Source: Curtobacterium sp. VKM Ac-2865
GTDB taxonomy: Bacteria > Actinomycetota > Actinomycetes > Actinomycetales > Microbacteriaceae
Length of the DNA: 64,000 nt
Assembly (NCBI RefSeq): GCF_015350905.1
Contig: NZ_JADKRZ010000007.1
Span: 155,343-219,342, forward strand
Direction: 5' to 3'
Both the position numbers and the translations under genes were made by a program. Positions 30,798 through 38,256 of the stretch are shown in pieces; position 1 is the first letter of the stretch; each line of letters begins with the position of its first letter. Below the pieces are notes generated by a model. It made no database searches. It was not told the DNA's origin and was given only the letters and a program-made list of their open reading frames with translations.

Positions 30798-31232
30798 TCA
30801 GAGCATCCCGATCGCGGTGGCGCGCCACCGGCCCGCACGCTCCTCGAGCCGGATCGCGACGGCGCGCGCGTGGCTGCGGGTGTGGACGACCACGCTCGCC
30901 TCGGCGACGCCGTCTCGCGGGCGACTGACGACGACGCTCCCGACGCGGATCGACGGCCGTCGGTTCCGGTGCGGGGACGCCGACCGGGCCCGTGCGGCGT
31001 ACGCGGCTCGTTGGTGCAGGTGCCGCTGCACGTCGTCGGTGATCCACCGGGCGATGCTGTCGACGTCCCGCGCCCCGGTCAGGATCTCGGCGACGCAGAG
31101 GGCCAGCGCCTGCGCGGTCTCCGCCGGGTCGGGCAGGGGTGGTGGCCTCTCTGCGTACCGCTCGACCGCGGTGTCCTCCGGTCCCGTGATCTCGTGCAGA
31201 TCGTCGTCGATCCGCCGTGCTTCCCGCGCCAC
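30798..31232 (-). CDS. Rv3235-family protein
   Basis: This 144-residue protein has an N-terminal disordered stretch and a compact domain. The domain contains TAQALALCVAEILTGARDVDSIARWITDDVQRHLHQRA in part and ends VVVHTRSHARAVAIRLEERAGRWRATAIGML. It matches the small family typified by Rv3235, found near secA and whiB1 in Actinobacteria; function unknown. The start is GTG at 31230-31232, since GAAAGGGG lies 5 nt upstream; earlier in-frame codons lie in the promoter region. TACGCT at 31258-31263 (minus strand) is a likely -10. The gene is divergent from pdtaS. Confidence 0.8.
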   Translation of the reverse strand: MAREARRIDDDLHEITGPEDTAVERYAERPPPLPDPAETAQALALCVAEILTGARDVDSIARWITDDVQRHLHQRAAYAARARSASPHRNRRPSIRVGSVVVSRPRDGVAEASVVVHTRSHARAVAIRLEERAGRWRATAIGML

Positions 31233-31302
31233 CCCGGCCCCTTTCGTTGGTGGGCAGAGCGTATGGGGAATGCGAAATACGAAATGGCGAGGGGCGAGGG
31301 CC

Positions 31303-31327
31303 TGTGGACAGAGGCGATCTGTCCACA
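31303..31327. promoter_or_regulatory. inverted repeat TGTGGACA-9-TGTCCACA between divergent promoters
   Basis: TGTGGACA (31303-31310) and TGTCCACA (31320-31327) are perfect inverted repeats with a 9-nt spacer. They lie where the -35 region of pdtaS should be. This could be an operator for either gene; the binding protein is unknown. Confidence 0.4.
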
Positions 31328-31339
31328 AGTCGCCGGACC

Positions 31340-31345
31340 TAGACT
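31340..31345 (+). promoter_or_regulatory. -10 element (TAGACT), leaderless start of pdtaS
   Basis: TAGACT ends 6 nt before the GTG at 31352, with no ribosome site between. Confidence 0.6.
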
Positions 31346-31351
31346 GGTCGG

Positions 31352-32851
31352 GTGTCGACCCTCAGTGATCTCGTCCTCGCACAAGGCCGGTCCTCCGAAG
31401 CGGACGTGGAGTGGCTCCACCTGCTGGTGGGGGACTGGCAGCTCCTGTCGGACCTGTCCTTCGCCGACATGGTGCTCTGGGTGCCGACGGCCGAGGACGG
31501 CTCCTTCGTGGCGGTCGCCCACGCGCGCCCGTCGTCCGCCGCGACGCTGTTCTACCGCGACATCGTCGGGCAGGAGATCCGCGAGGAGTGGCGCGAGCAG
31601 GTCACCGAGAGCTTCGCGTCGTCCCGGGTCGTGGACTCCGCCGAGCCGGACTGGTACGAGGACACCCCGACGCGCGTCCGTGCCATCCCCGTGCTCCGCC
31701 GCCTCAGCGCGAAGACCAAGCAGACGACCGATCGGCCCATCGCCGTCGTCACGCGGCACTCCAACCAGGACGAGATGCGCACGCCGAGCCGTCAGGAGCT
31801 CAACTTCACCGCGAGCGCGAACGACCTGTTCGGCATGATCGCGACCGGGGACTTCCCGGACCTCGGCGCTCCCGCCGGCCCCCGTCGTGGTGCGCCCCGT
31901 GCCAGCGACGGCCTGCTCCGCCTCGACACCAACGGCATCGTCACGTTCGCCAGCCCGAACGGCCTCAGCGCCTTCAACCGGATGGGCTTCGAGGGCGAAC
32001 TCGAACGGAAGTCCCTGGCCGAGGTCACCACCGAACTCCTCGGCGCCCAGCTCGACGTCGACGAGTCCCTGCCGCTCGTCGTCACCGGGCGTGCCCCCTG
32101 GCGCGCGGACATCGAGTCCAACGGCGTGGCCGTCACGCTCCGCTCGATCCCGCTGCGCGACCACGGTGAGCGGATCGGCGCCGTCGTGCTCTGCCGCGAC
32201 GTCACCGAGATGCGGCACCAGGAACGCGAACTCATCACCAAGGACGCGACGATCCGCGAGATCCACCACCGCGTGAAGAACAACCTGCAGACGGTGGCAT
32301 CGCTCCTGCGCATCCAGGCACGTCGGACCCATTCGGAAGAGGCCAAGACGTCCCTGCAGAACGCGATGCGGCGCGTGGCGGCGATCGCCGTCGTGCACGA
32401 TACCCTGTCGACCGGCCTCAGTCAGAACGTCGACTTCGACGAGGTCTTCGACTCCGTGCTCAAGCTCGTGACCGAGGTCGCGGCGTCCCACAACACCACC
32501 GTGCACCCGAAGAAGACCGGGGAGTTCGGCGTCCTACCCTCCGAGGCCGCCACGCCGCTCGCCCTCGGGCTGACCGAACTCGTGACGAACGCGGTGGAGC
32601 ACGGCCTCGACGGCCGCGACGGCGAGGTCGAGATCGTCGCCCACCGCTCGGACGACCACCTCGAGATCCAGGTCCGCGACAACGGGGTGGGCCTGCCGGA
32701 GGGCAAGGTCGGTTCGGGCCTCGGCACGCAGATCGTCCGCACGCTGATCCAGGGCGAGCTCGGCGGCACGATCGACTGGCACACCCTCACCGGCAGCGGC
32801 ACCGAGGTCACGATCTCGATCCCCTTCCGCTGGGAGACCGCGGCCGCGTAG
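31352..32851 (+). CDS. pdtaS: PdtaS-type cytosolic sensor histidine kinase
   Basis: This 499-residue soluble kinase has an N-terminal GAF-like domain (about 1-150), a PAS-like domain (about 185-290), then a HisKA_2 dimerisation domain and an HATPase domain. HisKA_2 has REIHHRVKNNLQTVASLLRIQ (His305/306). HATPase has LGLTELVTNAVEHG and VRDNGVGLPEG. There is no membrane segment. In M. tuberculosis PdtaS signals to the ANTAR-type RNA-binding regulator PdtaR and lies beside whiB1, as here. No PdtaR-like gene is in this window, so the partner must be elsewhere. Start GTG at 31352 gives VSTLSDLVLAQG. Confidence 0.92.
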   Translation: MSTLSDLVLAQGRSSEADVEWLHLLVGDWQLLSDLSFADMVLWVPTAEDGSFVAVAHARPSSAATLFYRDIVGQEIREEWREQVTESFASSRVVDSAEPDWYEDTPTRVRAIPVLRRLSAKTKQTTDRPIAVVTRHSNQDEMRTPSRQELNFTASANDLFGMIATGDFPDLGAPAGPRRGAPRASDGLLRLDTNGIVTFASPNGLSAFNRMGFEGELERKSLAEVTTELLGAQLDVDESLPLVVTGRAPWRADIESNGVAVTLRSIPLRDHGERIGAVVLCRDVTEMRHQERELITKDATIREIHHRVKNNLQTVASLLRIQARRTHSEEAKTSLQNAMRRVAAIAVVHDTLSTGLSQNVDFDEVFDSVLKLVTEVAASHNTTVHPKKTGEFGVLPSEAATPLALGLTELVTNAVEHGLDGRDGEVEIVAHRSDDHLEIQVRDNGVGLPEGKVGSGLGTQIVRTLIQGELGGTIDWHTLTGSGTEVTISIPFRWETAAA

Positions 32852-33485
32852 CCCCCGCGGCCCGGCGGCCGGCGGCGTGGCAGCGCCAGCGTCGACTTGC
32901 GCCACCGACGTCCGCGGCGCGAGCGGGTTGCCGTTGGGCGGGTCCGTCCGGAACCGTCTGGAGGCCCGCAGCGCGTCCGGCGGGCCGCTGCTGGGCCTCC
33001 CGGCGGCGCCGGCGGCTCCGCACCGCGGAGCGGACACTGCACCGCGCGCAGCCGTGGTGCAGTGTCCGCAGCGTGGTGCGGTGCGGTGCGGCGTGGCACC
33101 ACCAACGTCGGCTCGCGCCGCCGACGTCCGCGGCGCGAGCGGGTTGCCGTTGTGCGGGTCCGTCCGGAACCGCCTGGAGTCCCGCAGCGCGCCCGGCGTG
33201 CGGCTGGCGGGCCTCCAGGCGGTGCCGGCGTGGTGCGGTGCGGCGTGGCACCACCAACGTCGGCTTGCGCCGCCGACGTCCGCGGCGCGAGCGGGTTGCC
33301 GTTGTGCGGATCCAGGCGGTGCCGGCGGCTACAGCACCGCGGAGCGGACACCGCACCGCGCGCAGACGTGGTGTGGTGTCCGCCGCGTGGTGCGGTGCGC
33401 CCCCGCGCGCACCGCGCGCCCCACGCACGACGACGCCCGCCGCGCCCCGGAGGGCACGACGGGCGTCGTGGTCAGCGCTGCTGCG
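32852..33485. repeat. 634-bp gene-free repeat block between converging pdtaS and whiB1
   Basis: No frame has genuine codon character. Three copies of module A (about 32884-32965, 33101-33165 and 33249-33315) share ACGTCGGCT-type left arms and GACGTCCGCGGCGCGAGCGG right arms, followed by GTTGCCGTTG. Two copies of hairpin module B lie at 33030-33069 and about 33349-33388. The first two A copies are followed by GGTCCGTCCGGAACCG and a CTGGAG..CCCGCAGCGCG tail. The layout is A-B-A-A-B with spacers that are themselves repeated. Confidence 0.75.
33030..33069. repeat. 14-bp-arm hairpin (module B) in the repeat block
   Basis: GCGGACACTGCACC (33030-33043) pairs perfectly with GGTGCAGTGTCCGC (33056-33069). 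It is the same element as 13941-13982 with a larger loop. A second copy at about 33349-33388 has one wobble pair. Confidence 0.75.
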
Positions 33486-33734
33486 TCAGGAGGCGCGGCG
33501 AGCCCGGGCGGCGCGACGCTTGAGCGCGCGACGCTCGTCCTCGCTGAGGCCACCCCAGACGCCGGAGTCCTGGTTGTTCTCGAGTGCGTACTGCAGGCAC
33601 ATCTCCGTCACCGTGCAACGAGCGCACACCGACTTGGCCTTCTCGATCTGGTCCACCGCGGGCCCGGTGTTCCCGACGGGGAAGAAGAGCTCGGGGTCTG
33701 CGGTGAGGCAAGCTGCCTTGTCACGCCAATCCAT
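33486..33734 (-). CDS. WhiB-family iron-sulfur regulator (WhiB1-like)
   Basis: This 82-residue protein has four cluster cysteines (AACLTADPELFF, then CARCTVTEMC) and the turn GVWGGLSEDERRALKRR with a basic tail. The short N-terminus starting MDWRDKAACL and the pdtaS neighbour match WhiB1, an essential NO-responsive regulator in mycobacteria. The ATG at 33732-33734 has AGGAG about 8 nt upstream. The gene is divergent from a small membrane protein across a 264-bp, AT-richer gap that should contain both promoters. Confidence 0.92.
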   Translation of the reverse strand: MDWRDKAACLTADPELFFPVGNTGPAVDQIEKAKSVCARCTVTEMCLQYALENNQDSGVWGGLSEDERRALKRRAARARRAS

Positions 33735-33998
33735 GTGGTGGTGCTCCTTGATGTCAGTGCTCGAACGGCAGGCCGGGGCCGTGGTTCGGGGCTGGAGGAC
33801 TCTGCACATGCACATGTGACGAGCGGGAAGATCCTGTGGGGAGGAAACCGCGCGGGGAGAGCCTGACGCCCGCAGAACGCTCGGGGGAGGAGCGTCGAAC
33901 CACGGGAGACGCACACCACATCGTGCCGTCCAAACGACCTCGGACATCGTTCCATACTGATATGACCAAATCAAGGGTTGCAATGCTGGAGGATCTCT

Positions 33999-34421
33999 GT
34001 GTCTGACCCCACCTCGACCGTCCCCGACGCTCCCGAGCCGCGGTCGCGGGCGATGTACGGGCTGCTCATCGTGCTCGCGCTCGAGTTCCTCGCCGTCGCG
34101 GTCGTGACGGTCGTGCTGCTCGTCGAGCTCCTCGTCGCGCCGGCGACGAGCGTGGCGTCCGGCATCGCCCTCGTGGTGCTGGCGGCGATCGCGGCGCTGT
34201 GGCTCGGGTCGCTGCTCGTCGGCCTGTGGCGCAGCCAGCCGTGGGTGCGCAGCGGCATCGTCGTCTGGCAGGTCCTGCAGGGAGCCCTCGCGATCGGTGC
34301 GTTCCAGGGCGTGTTCCGCGTCCCGGCGGTCGGGTGGGCGCTGCTCCTGCCGGCGCTCATCGCGATCACGCTGGTGCTGTCGAAGTCGGTCACCACGACG
34401 CTGGCCCGCCGGGTCGAGTAG
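33999..34421 (+). CDS. small four-helix membrane protein, unknown function
   Basis: This 140-residue protein has a Pro-rich cytoplasmic start and about four hydrophobic segments (residues 20-45, 50-70, 80-100, 108-128). No motif identifies it. The start is GTG at 33999, chosen because GGAGG lies 6 nt upstream; codons before it lie in the AT-rich promoter region. It is divergent from whiB1 and converges on bcp. Comparable small integral membrane genes occur near whiB1 in other Actinobacteria, which is only a positional argument. Confidence 0.75.
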   Translation: MSDPTSTVPDAPEPRSRAMYGLLIVLALEFLAVAVVTVVLLVELLVAPATSVASGIALVVLAAIAALWLGSLLVGLWRSQPWVRSGIVVWQVLQGALAIGAFQGVFRVPAVGWALLLPALIAITLVLSKSVTTTLARRVE

Positions 34422-34491
34422 CGACACCGCCACCGGCGACGCAATCGGTGCCGCCACCGGCAACGCACTGGAGGCCCGGTGCGTCGCGGAC

Positions 34492-34962
34492 TCAGACCAG
34501 GCCGAGCTTCTTCCGGAGGCTCGCCACGTGACCGGTCGCCTTCACGTTGTAGAGGGGGAGCTGCACGGTGCCGTCCTCGTCGACGACGATCGTCGACCGG
34601 ATCGTGCCGGTGACGACCTTGCCGTAGTTGTTCTTCTCGCCCCAGGCCGCGTACGCCTTGTGCACCGCGAGGTCCGGGTCGCTCAGCAGCGGGAAGGTCA
34701 GGGCCTGCTCGTGCCGGAAGGTGGCGAGGGCGGGGAGGTCGTCCTTCGACACGCCGAGGACCTCGTACCCGGCGGCCTGCAGCGAGGACATGTTGTCGCG
34801 GAAGTCGCACGCCTCGGTGGTGCAGCCCGGGGTCGACGCCGCGGGGTAGAAGTACACGATGACCTTGCGTCCGCGCAGGGAGCCGAGCGTGTGCTCCGTG
34901 CCGTCCTGGTCCTGCAGGGTGAAGTCGGGGGCGGTGTCGCCGGCGACGAGACGGTCCGTCAT
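34492..34962 (-). CDS. bcp: thioredoxin-dependent peroxiredoxin (Bcp/PrxQ type)
   Basis: Bcp reduces hydrogen and organic peroxides using thioredoxin. The 156-residue protein has the PrxQ signature YFYPAASTPGCTTEACDFRDN: peroxidatic Cys in PGCT and a resolving Cys five residues later. GVSKDDLPALATFRHE and FPLLSDPD follow. The ATG at 34960-34962 has AGGAGC 5 nt upstream. The gene is divergent from tRNA-Lys. Confidence 0.95.
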   Translation of the reverse strand: MTDRLVAGDTAPDFTLQDQDGTEHTLGSLRGRKVIVYFYPAASTPGCTTEACDFRDNMSSLQAAGYEVLGVSKDDLPALATFRHEQALTFPLLSDPDLAVHKAYAAWGEKNNYGKVVTGTIRSTIVVDEDGTVQLPLYNVKATGHVASLRKKLGLV

Positions 34963-35013
34963 GGTGCTCCTGTTCGGTCGGTGCCCGGAGGTGTTCTCGG
35001 GCACGCGAATCCC

Positions 35014-35023
35014 ATGCTATTGT
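35014..35023. promoter_or_regulatory. overlapping divergent -10 elements for bcp and tRNA-Lys
   Basis: ATGCTATTGT reads as TATTGT on the plus strand (35018-35023, towards the tRNA) and TAGCAT on the minus strand (35014-35019, towards bcp). No clear -35 was found on either side. Confidence 0.35.
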
Positions 35024-35075
35024 TGATTCCCGTTGCGGAACACACACCGCAGCGGCACTTGCAAGCGGAGTGCAT

Positions 35076-35148
<73 letters not shown>

Positions 35149-35207
35149 CACGACTGAGACCCTCGCTCCGGCGGGGGTTTCCGTGTATCCGGAGGGGGTC
35201 GGGACGC

Positions 35208-35648
35208 ATGGGCACACAGGAACCGAAGGGCGGCGCGCTCGACGCCGCCGAGCTGGCACGTCGGCTCAACCTGCTGCTCGACTTCGAGGAGTCGCAGCGG
35301 GGCTCGCCGGTGCCGTTCTCGGCGATCGAGGAGTGGGTCGACGCCCACGGCGGATCGCTGTCCCGCGCGAAGTGGACCTACATGATCTCGGGCGACGGCC
35401 GTCGCAACCGGGACACCGCGCTGCTGCAGCTCCTCGCCGAGTTCTTCGAGGTCGACGAGCGCTTCCTGCTCGAGGACAGCCAGATCCCGGAGCGGATCGG
35501 CGCGCAGCTCGCCCTCGTCCGCTCGCTCCGCTCGGCCCGGGTCAGCGGGTTCGCCGCCCGCACGTTCCCCGGCGAGCTCTCACCCGACGCCCTCCGCCGG
35601 ATCGCCGCGGTGATCGAAGAGGAATCCCAGCGCGGGATCCTGCCGTGA
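35208..35648 (+). CDS. helix-turn-helix (XRE-like) regulator paired with an ImmA/IrrE peptidase
   Basis: This 146-residue protein has an HTH-like region around residues 38-75 (FSAIEEWVDAHGGSLSRAKWTYMISGDGR) and an acidic segment EFFEVDERFLLED, typical of regulators that bind ImmA/IrrE partners. The C-terminal third is helical. The start ATG at 35208 has GGAGGGGG upstream. Its last codons overlap the peptidase start as GTGA. In known pairs the peptidase cleaves the regulator after stress; whether that happens here is inference. Confidence 0.78.
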   Translation: MGTQEPKGGALDAAELARRLNLLLDFEESQRGSPVPFSAIEEWVDAHGGSLSRAKWTYMISGDGRRNRDTALLQLLAEFFEVDERFLLEDSQIPERIGAQLALVRSLRSARVSGFAARTFPGELSPDALRRIAAVIEEESQRGILP

Positions 35649-36106
35649 CCGCGGACCGGGTCGACGCCTTCTGGCGCCGCGGACACGACGAGCACTGGGC
35701 GGACGTCGACGACGCCGTGCGCGTGGCGTCGGAGATCGTCGGCAAGCCGATCGTCGTGCGCGAAGAGGCCTTCCTGACGGACGAACCCGTGTGCGGCTTC
35801 GTCGCCACGCTCGAGCACCAGCACCTCATCATGATCTCGCCGTCCCCGTCGCGCACGTTCCGCGCGTTCGTCATCGGGCACGAGCTCGGCCACGTGCTGC
35901 ACGCCCACCACGACGCCTCCGCGCAGTCCGCGTACATCCGCGACGTCATCCCCGACCTGCCGGAGTACAAGGTCGAGCGGGCCATGGCTCGCGGGTTGTT
36001 CGAGAACACCTTCGAACGCGAGGCCGAGCACTTCGCCGACCGCCTCGCCCAGCTCATCCGCGACCACCGCAGTCGGCCGAGCGCCTTCCGCGGCGTCTTC
36101 GGCTGA
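35645..36106 (+). CDS. ImmA/IrrE family metallo-endopeptidase
   Basis: This 153-residue protein has the zinc-peptidase motif HELGH (His79, Glu80, His83) in FVIGHELGHVLHAHHD and a downstream Glu-rich helix NTFEREAEHFADRLAQ supplying the third ligand. Relatives include ImmA, which cleaves phage-like repressors, and IrrE/PprI, which cleaves DdrO after DNA damage. The GTG start overlaps the HTH stop, implying coupled translation. The next gene follows after 13 bp, so the three form an operon. Confidence 0.88.
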   Translation: MTADRVDAFWRRGHDEHWADVDDAVRVASEIVGKPIVVREEAFLTDEPVCGFVATLEHQHLIMISPSPSRTFRAFVIGHELGHVLHAHHDASAQSAYIRDVIPDLPEYKVERAMARGLFENTFEREAEHFADRLAQLIRDHRSRPSAFRGVFG

Positions 36107-36119
36107 CCGGGCACCCGCG

Positions 36120-37046
36120 ATGATCCTCGCCGTCGCCCAGGCCGTCCTGCTCGTCGCGGGCGCGATCGTCCTGTTCGTCCTGCAGCGCGGGCAGGACCGC
36201 ACCCTCGCGGTCACGTTCCTGTTGTTCTCCGCGACGATCGTGACGAACGTCGACCCGCTCTACCGGTGGCTCGACCCGCTCGTCGGCGGCCGGAACGTCG
36301 TGACGGTGGTCAGTGACTGCCTGATGATCGCCGGCACGAGCACGCTGCTCTGGGGCGTCGCGAAGGCCGTCGGTGCCGACAGTCGGTGGCTGCGGAACGC
36401 GATCATCGTGTCGTGCGCCGTGGTCGGGGTCGTGATCGTCACGGCGTTCGTGGTGCTGGACAAGCCCCCGACCACGACGACCTTCATGCTCGTCGCGGGG
36501 GCAGCGCCGGCAGCGGCGGTCTACTCGATCGCGCAGACGGTCTACCTCGGCGTCGCCCTCGCCGCGACCGGGTGGATCTGCGTGCTGCACGTCCGCGAGG
36601 CCCGCACCCGCACGGACCTGGTCGGGCTCTGGGTGCTCGTGCTCGGTGGGGTCGCCGGGGTGGTGCGGATGGTCGTCGTCATCGTGATGGACCTCGCCCA
36701 CGTGCTCGGGGACGTCGCCCTCACCCGCCGGCTCTCGCTGCCGTACGACATCGCCACCCCGGGAGCGGTGCTGTGCGTGGCGTCGGGCATGCTGCTGCTC
36801 GTGGTCGGGCACCGCACCGCACGGGCACGACGGGCCCGCGCCGTGGAGAGCGCGATCGAGACCCTCACGCCGCTGCACGCCCGCATGGGCAGCGACAACG
36901 AGTACCCGGCCACCGCCGACCCAGCGACCAGGCTGAGCCGCCTGATCGTCGAGATCAACGACGGCGTCCGCAGCTCCCGGTCCACGCTCGAGGACCACGA
37001 GCGCTCCGCCCTCGCACGGGCCGAGTCCGCGCTCGACGCCTCCTGA
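36120..37046 (+). CDS. MAB_1171c-like multi-pass membrane protein
   Basis: The protein has 308 residues. About seven hydrophobic segments run to residue 230 (from MILAVAQAVLLVAGAIVLFVL to CVASGMLLLVVG). A cytoplasmic, helical tail with RLSRLIVEINDGVRSSRSTLE follows. The topology and the gene order HTH - ImmA/IrrE - membrane protein match the MAB_1171c-type gene sets seen widely in Actinobacteria. Substrate and function are unknown. Whether it is a signal receiver, transporter or target of the peptidase/regulator pair cannot be told from sequence. Confidence 0.72.
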   Translation: MILAVAQAVLLVAGAIVLFVLQRGQDRTLAVTFLLFSATIVTNVDPLYRWLDPLVGGRNVVTVVSDCLMIAGTSTLLWGVAKAVGADSRWLRNAIIVSCAVVGVVIVTAFVVLDKPPTTTTFMLVAGAAPAAAVYSIAQTVYLGVALAATGWICVLHVREARTRTDLVGLWVLVLGGVAGVVRMVVVIVMDLAHVLGDVALTRRLSLPYDIATPGAVLCVASGMLLLVVGHRTARARRARAVESAIETLTPLHARMGSDNEYPATADPATRLSRLIVEINDGVRSSRSTLEDHERSALARAESALDAS

Positions 37047-37096
37047 ACCGACCGGACTGCCCGTGGGTCGACGCGGGACGCCGCGCCGTGTATGTT

Positions 37097-37112
37097 TGTA
37101 GCCATTGCTACA
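37097..37112. promoter_or_regulatory. inverted repeat TGTAGC-4-GCTACA, possible operator
   Basis: TGTAGC (37097-37102) and GCTACA (37107-37112) are perfect inverted repeats in a locally AT-rich island just past the MAB_1171c-like gene. It lies 99 bp before the SCO4848 -10 element. It has the shape of a GntR/BlaI-type operator, but no regulator can be assigned. Confidence 0.4.
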
Positions 37113-37210
37113 CAAGGTGTGGTGATCTCCGGTGGGACTCGGCCGCGTTGGGGGCGGCCGAGCTCCCCGGACCTGAACGGCGCGGACCTGATCGACTCGG
37201 ACCCCGTCGG

Positions 37211-37216
37211 TAGACT
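37211..37216 (+). promoter_or_regulatory. -10 element (TAGACT), leaderless start of the SCO4848-like gene
   Basis: TAGACT lies 6 nt before the GTG at 37223; there is no ribosome-binding sequence. Confidence 0.55.
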
Positions 37217-37222
37217 CCTCCG

Positions 37223-37435
37223 GTGCTCGTCTTCGCCGCAGTCGTCCTGTTCATCGGTGCCCTGTTCAACCTGGTCGCCTGGCCCCGCTTCTTCCAGCGG
37301 GTCGCGAAGGACACCCGCGCCCGTGACGCCGCCGGCCGCCCGACGACCTTCTACCGTGTGCACCTGGTCCTGCTGCTGATCGCCCTGGCGATCACCGCCG
37401 CGTCGATCGTCGCCGGGATCCTGCTGCTCGTCTGA
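37223..37435 (+). CDS. SCO4848-family small membrane protein
   Basis: This 70-residue protein has two membrane helices (residues 3-20 and 47-69) around a conserved cytoplasmic stretch, NLVAWPRFFQRVAKDTRARD and GRPTTFYRVHLVLL. It matches the actinobacterial SCO4848 family in length and motif; its function is unknown. The GTG start is fixed by the -10 element 6 nt upstream. Confidence 0.85.
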   Translation: MLVFAAVVLFIGALFNLVAWPRFFQRVAKDTRARDAAGRPTTFYRVHLVLLLIALAITAASIVAGILLLV

Positions 37436-37480
37436 CGCCGCCTCCGGTTGCGACCCGCCGACCCGGCCGACCACCGGACG

Positions 37481-37512
37481 GGAGGCTCGGTGCCGGCCCG
37501 CCCCGAGCCTCC
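37481..37512. terminator. GGAGGCTCGG hairpin after the SCO4848-like gene
   Basis: GGAGGCTCGG (37481-37490) pairs with CCGAGCCTCC (37503-37512) around a 12-nt loop. It belongs to the CGGGAGGCTCG palindrome family and separates this gene from the two-component operon. Confidence 0.6.
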
Positions 37513-37536
37513 AGGCCGTGGGTGGTCGCGACCACC

Positions 37537-37560
37537 GCTTCAGGCGCGCTTCAGCGCCTG
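37537..37560 (+). promoter_or_regulatory. tandem response-regulator box upstream of the regulator gene
   Basis: GCTTCAGG (37537-37544), 3 nt, GCTTCAGC (37548-37555), then GCCTG: direct repeats with an 11-bp period ending 18 nt before the ATG at 37579. The same arrangement with the same distance precedes the lipoprotein gene (39609-39632). Direct repeats of this period are typical of OmpR/PhoB-family regulators, so autoregulation is inferred. GACAAT (37566-37571) is a possible -10. Confidence 0.6.
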
Positions 37561-37578
37561 CCGAGGACAATGGCGGCC

Positions 37579-38256
37579 ATGCGTGTCCTGGTGGTCGATG
37601 ACGAGGTCCGGCTGGCCGACGGTGTGCGCCGCGGGCTCGAGGCCGAGGGCTGGGCGGTCGACGTCGCCCAAGACGGCATCGACGGCCTGTGGCACGCGCG
37701 CGAGTTCCGCTACGACGCCGTCGTGCTCGACCTGATGATGCCGGGGATGAGCGGCTGGGCGGTCTGCGGGCAGCTGCGGGCCGAGGGGAACTGGACGCCG
37801 GTGCTCATGCTCACGGCGAAGGACGGCGAGTGGGACCAGGTCGAGGCGCTCGACGCCGGCGCCGACGACTACGTGACGAAGCCGTTCTCGCACCCGGTGC
37901 TCGTCGCACGCCTCCGTGCCCTGGTGCGCCGTGGTGCGCGGGAGCGGCCCGCCGTGCTGACCGTGGGGGACCTGCGGGTGGACCCGGCGGCGCGGACGGT
38001 CACGCGCGGTGGCACGCTCCTCGACCTGACGAGCCGCGAGTTCGCGGTGCTGGAGTTCCTCGTGCGGCACGCCGGGCAGGTCTGCTCGAAGCGCGAGGTG
38101 ATCGAGAACGTGTGGGACGTCGACTTCGACGGCGACCCGAACATCGTGGAGGTCTACGTCGGGCACCTCCGCCGCAAGGTCGACCGGCCGTTCGGGCGTG
38201 CCACGATCGAGACCGTGCGGGGTGCCGGCTACCGGCTGGCGGACGACCGTGCCTGA
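37579..38256 (+). CDS. OmpR-family response regulator
   Basis: The protein has 225 residues. The receiver domain has MRVLVVDDE, phospho-acceptor Asp51 in VVLDLMMPG, and the conserved Lys in YVTKPFSHP. The winged-helix domain has DLTSREFAVLEFLVRHAG and VEVYVGHLRRKVDRP. It belongs to the CutR/TcrA-like group often linked to a kinase and an exported PepSY-type protein. The start at 37579 is preferred over ATG 37570 because the upstream box is then at the same distance as in the lipoprotein gene. The kinase GTG overlaps its 3' end. Confidence 0.9.
   Translation: MRVLVVDDEVRLADGVRRGLEAEGWAVDVAQDGIDGLWHAREFRYDAVVLDLMMPGMSGWAVCGQLRAEGNWTPVLMLTAKDGEWDQVEALDAGADDYVTKPFSHPVLVARLRALVRRGARERPAVLTVGDLRVDPAARTVTRGGTLLDLTSREFAVLEFLVRHAGQVCSKREVIENVWDVDFDGDPNIVEVYVGHLRRKVDRPFGRATIETVRGAGYRLADDRA

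Noticed and set aside
31303..31327. DnaA-box pair / replication origin
   Set aside because: Only two imperfect boxes (CTGTCCACA) and no origin-associated genes such as dnaA, dnaN or parB; kept only as an operator candidate.
33804..33820. GCACATGCACATGTGAC upstream of whiB1 as a CRP site, as known for mycobacterial whiB1
   Set aside because: The half-sites point the wrong way for GTGA-N6-TCAC, so it does not fit the CRP consensus despite the suggestive location.
35208..36106. Classical toxin-antitoxin pair
   Set aside because: The peptidase has ImmA/IrrE features and a membrane-protein gene completes the operon; no toxin fold such as RES, HipA or RelE is visible.
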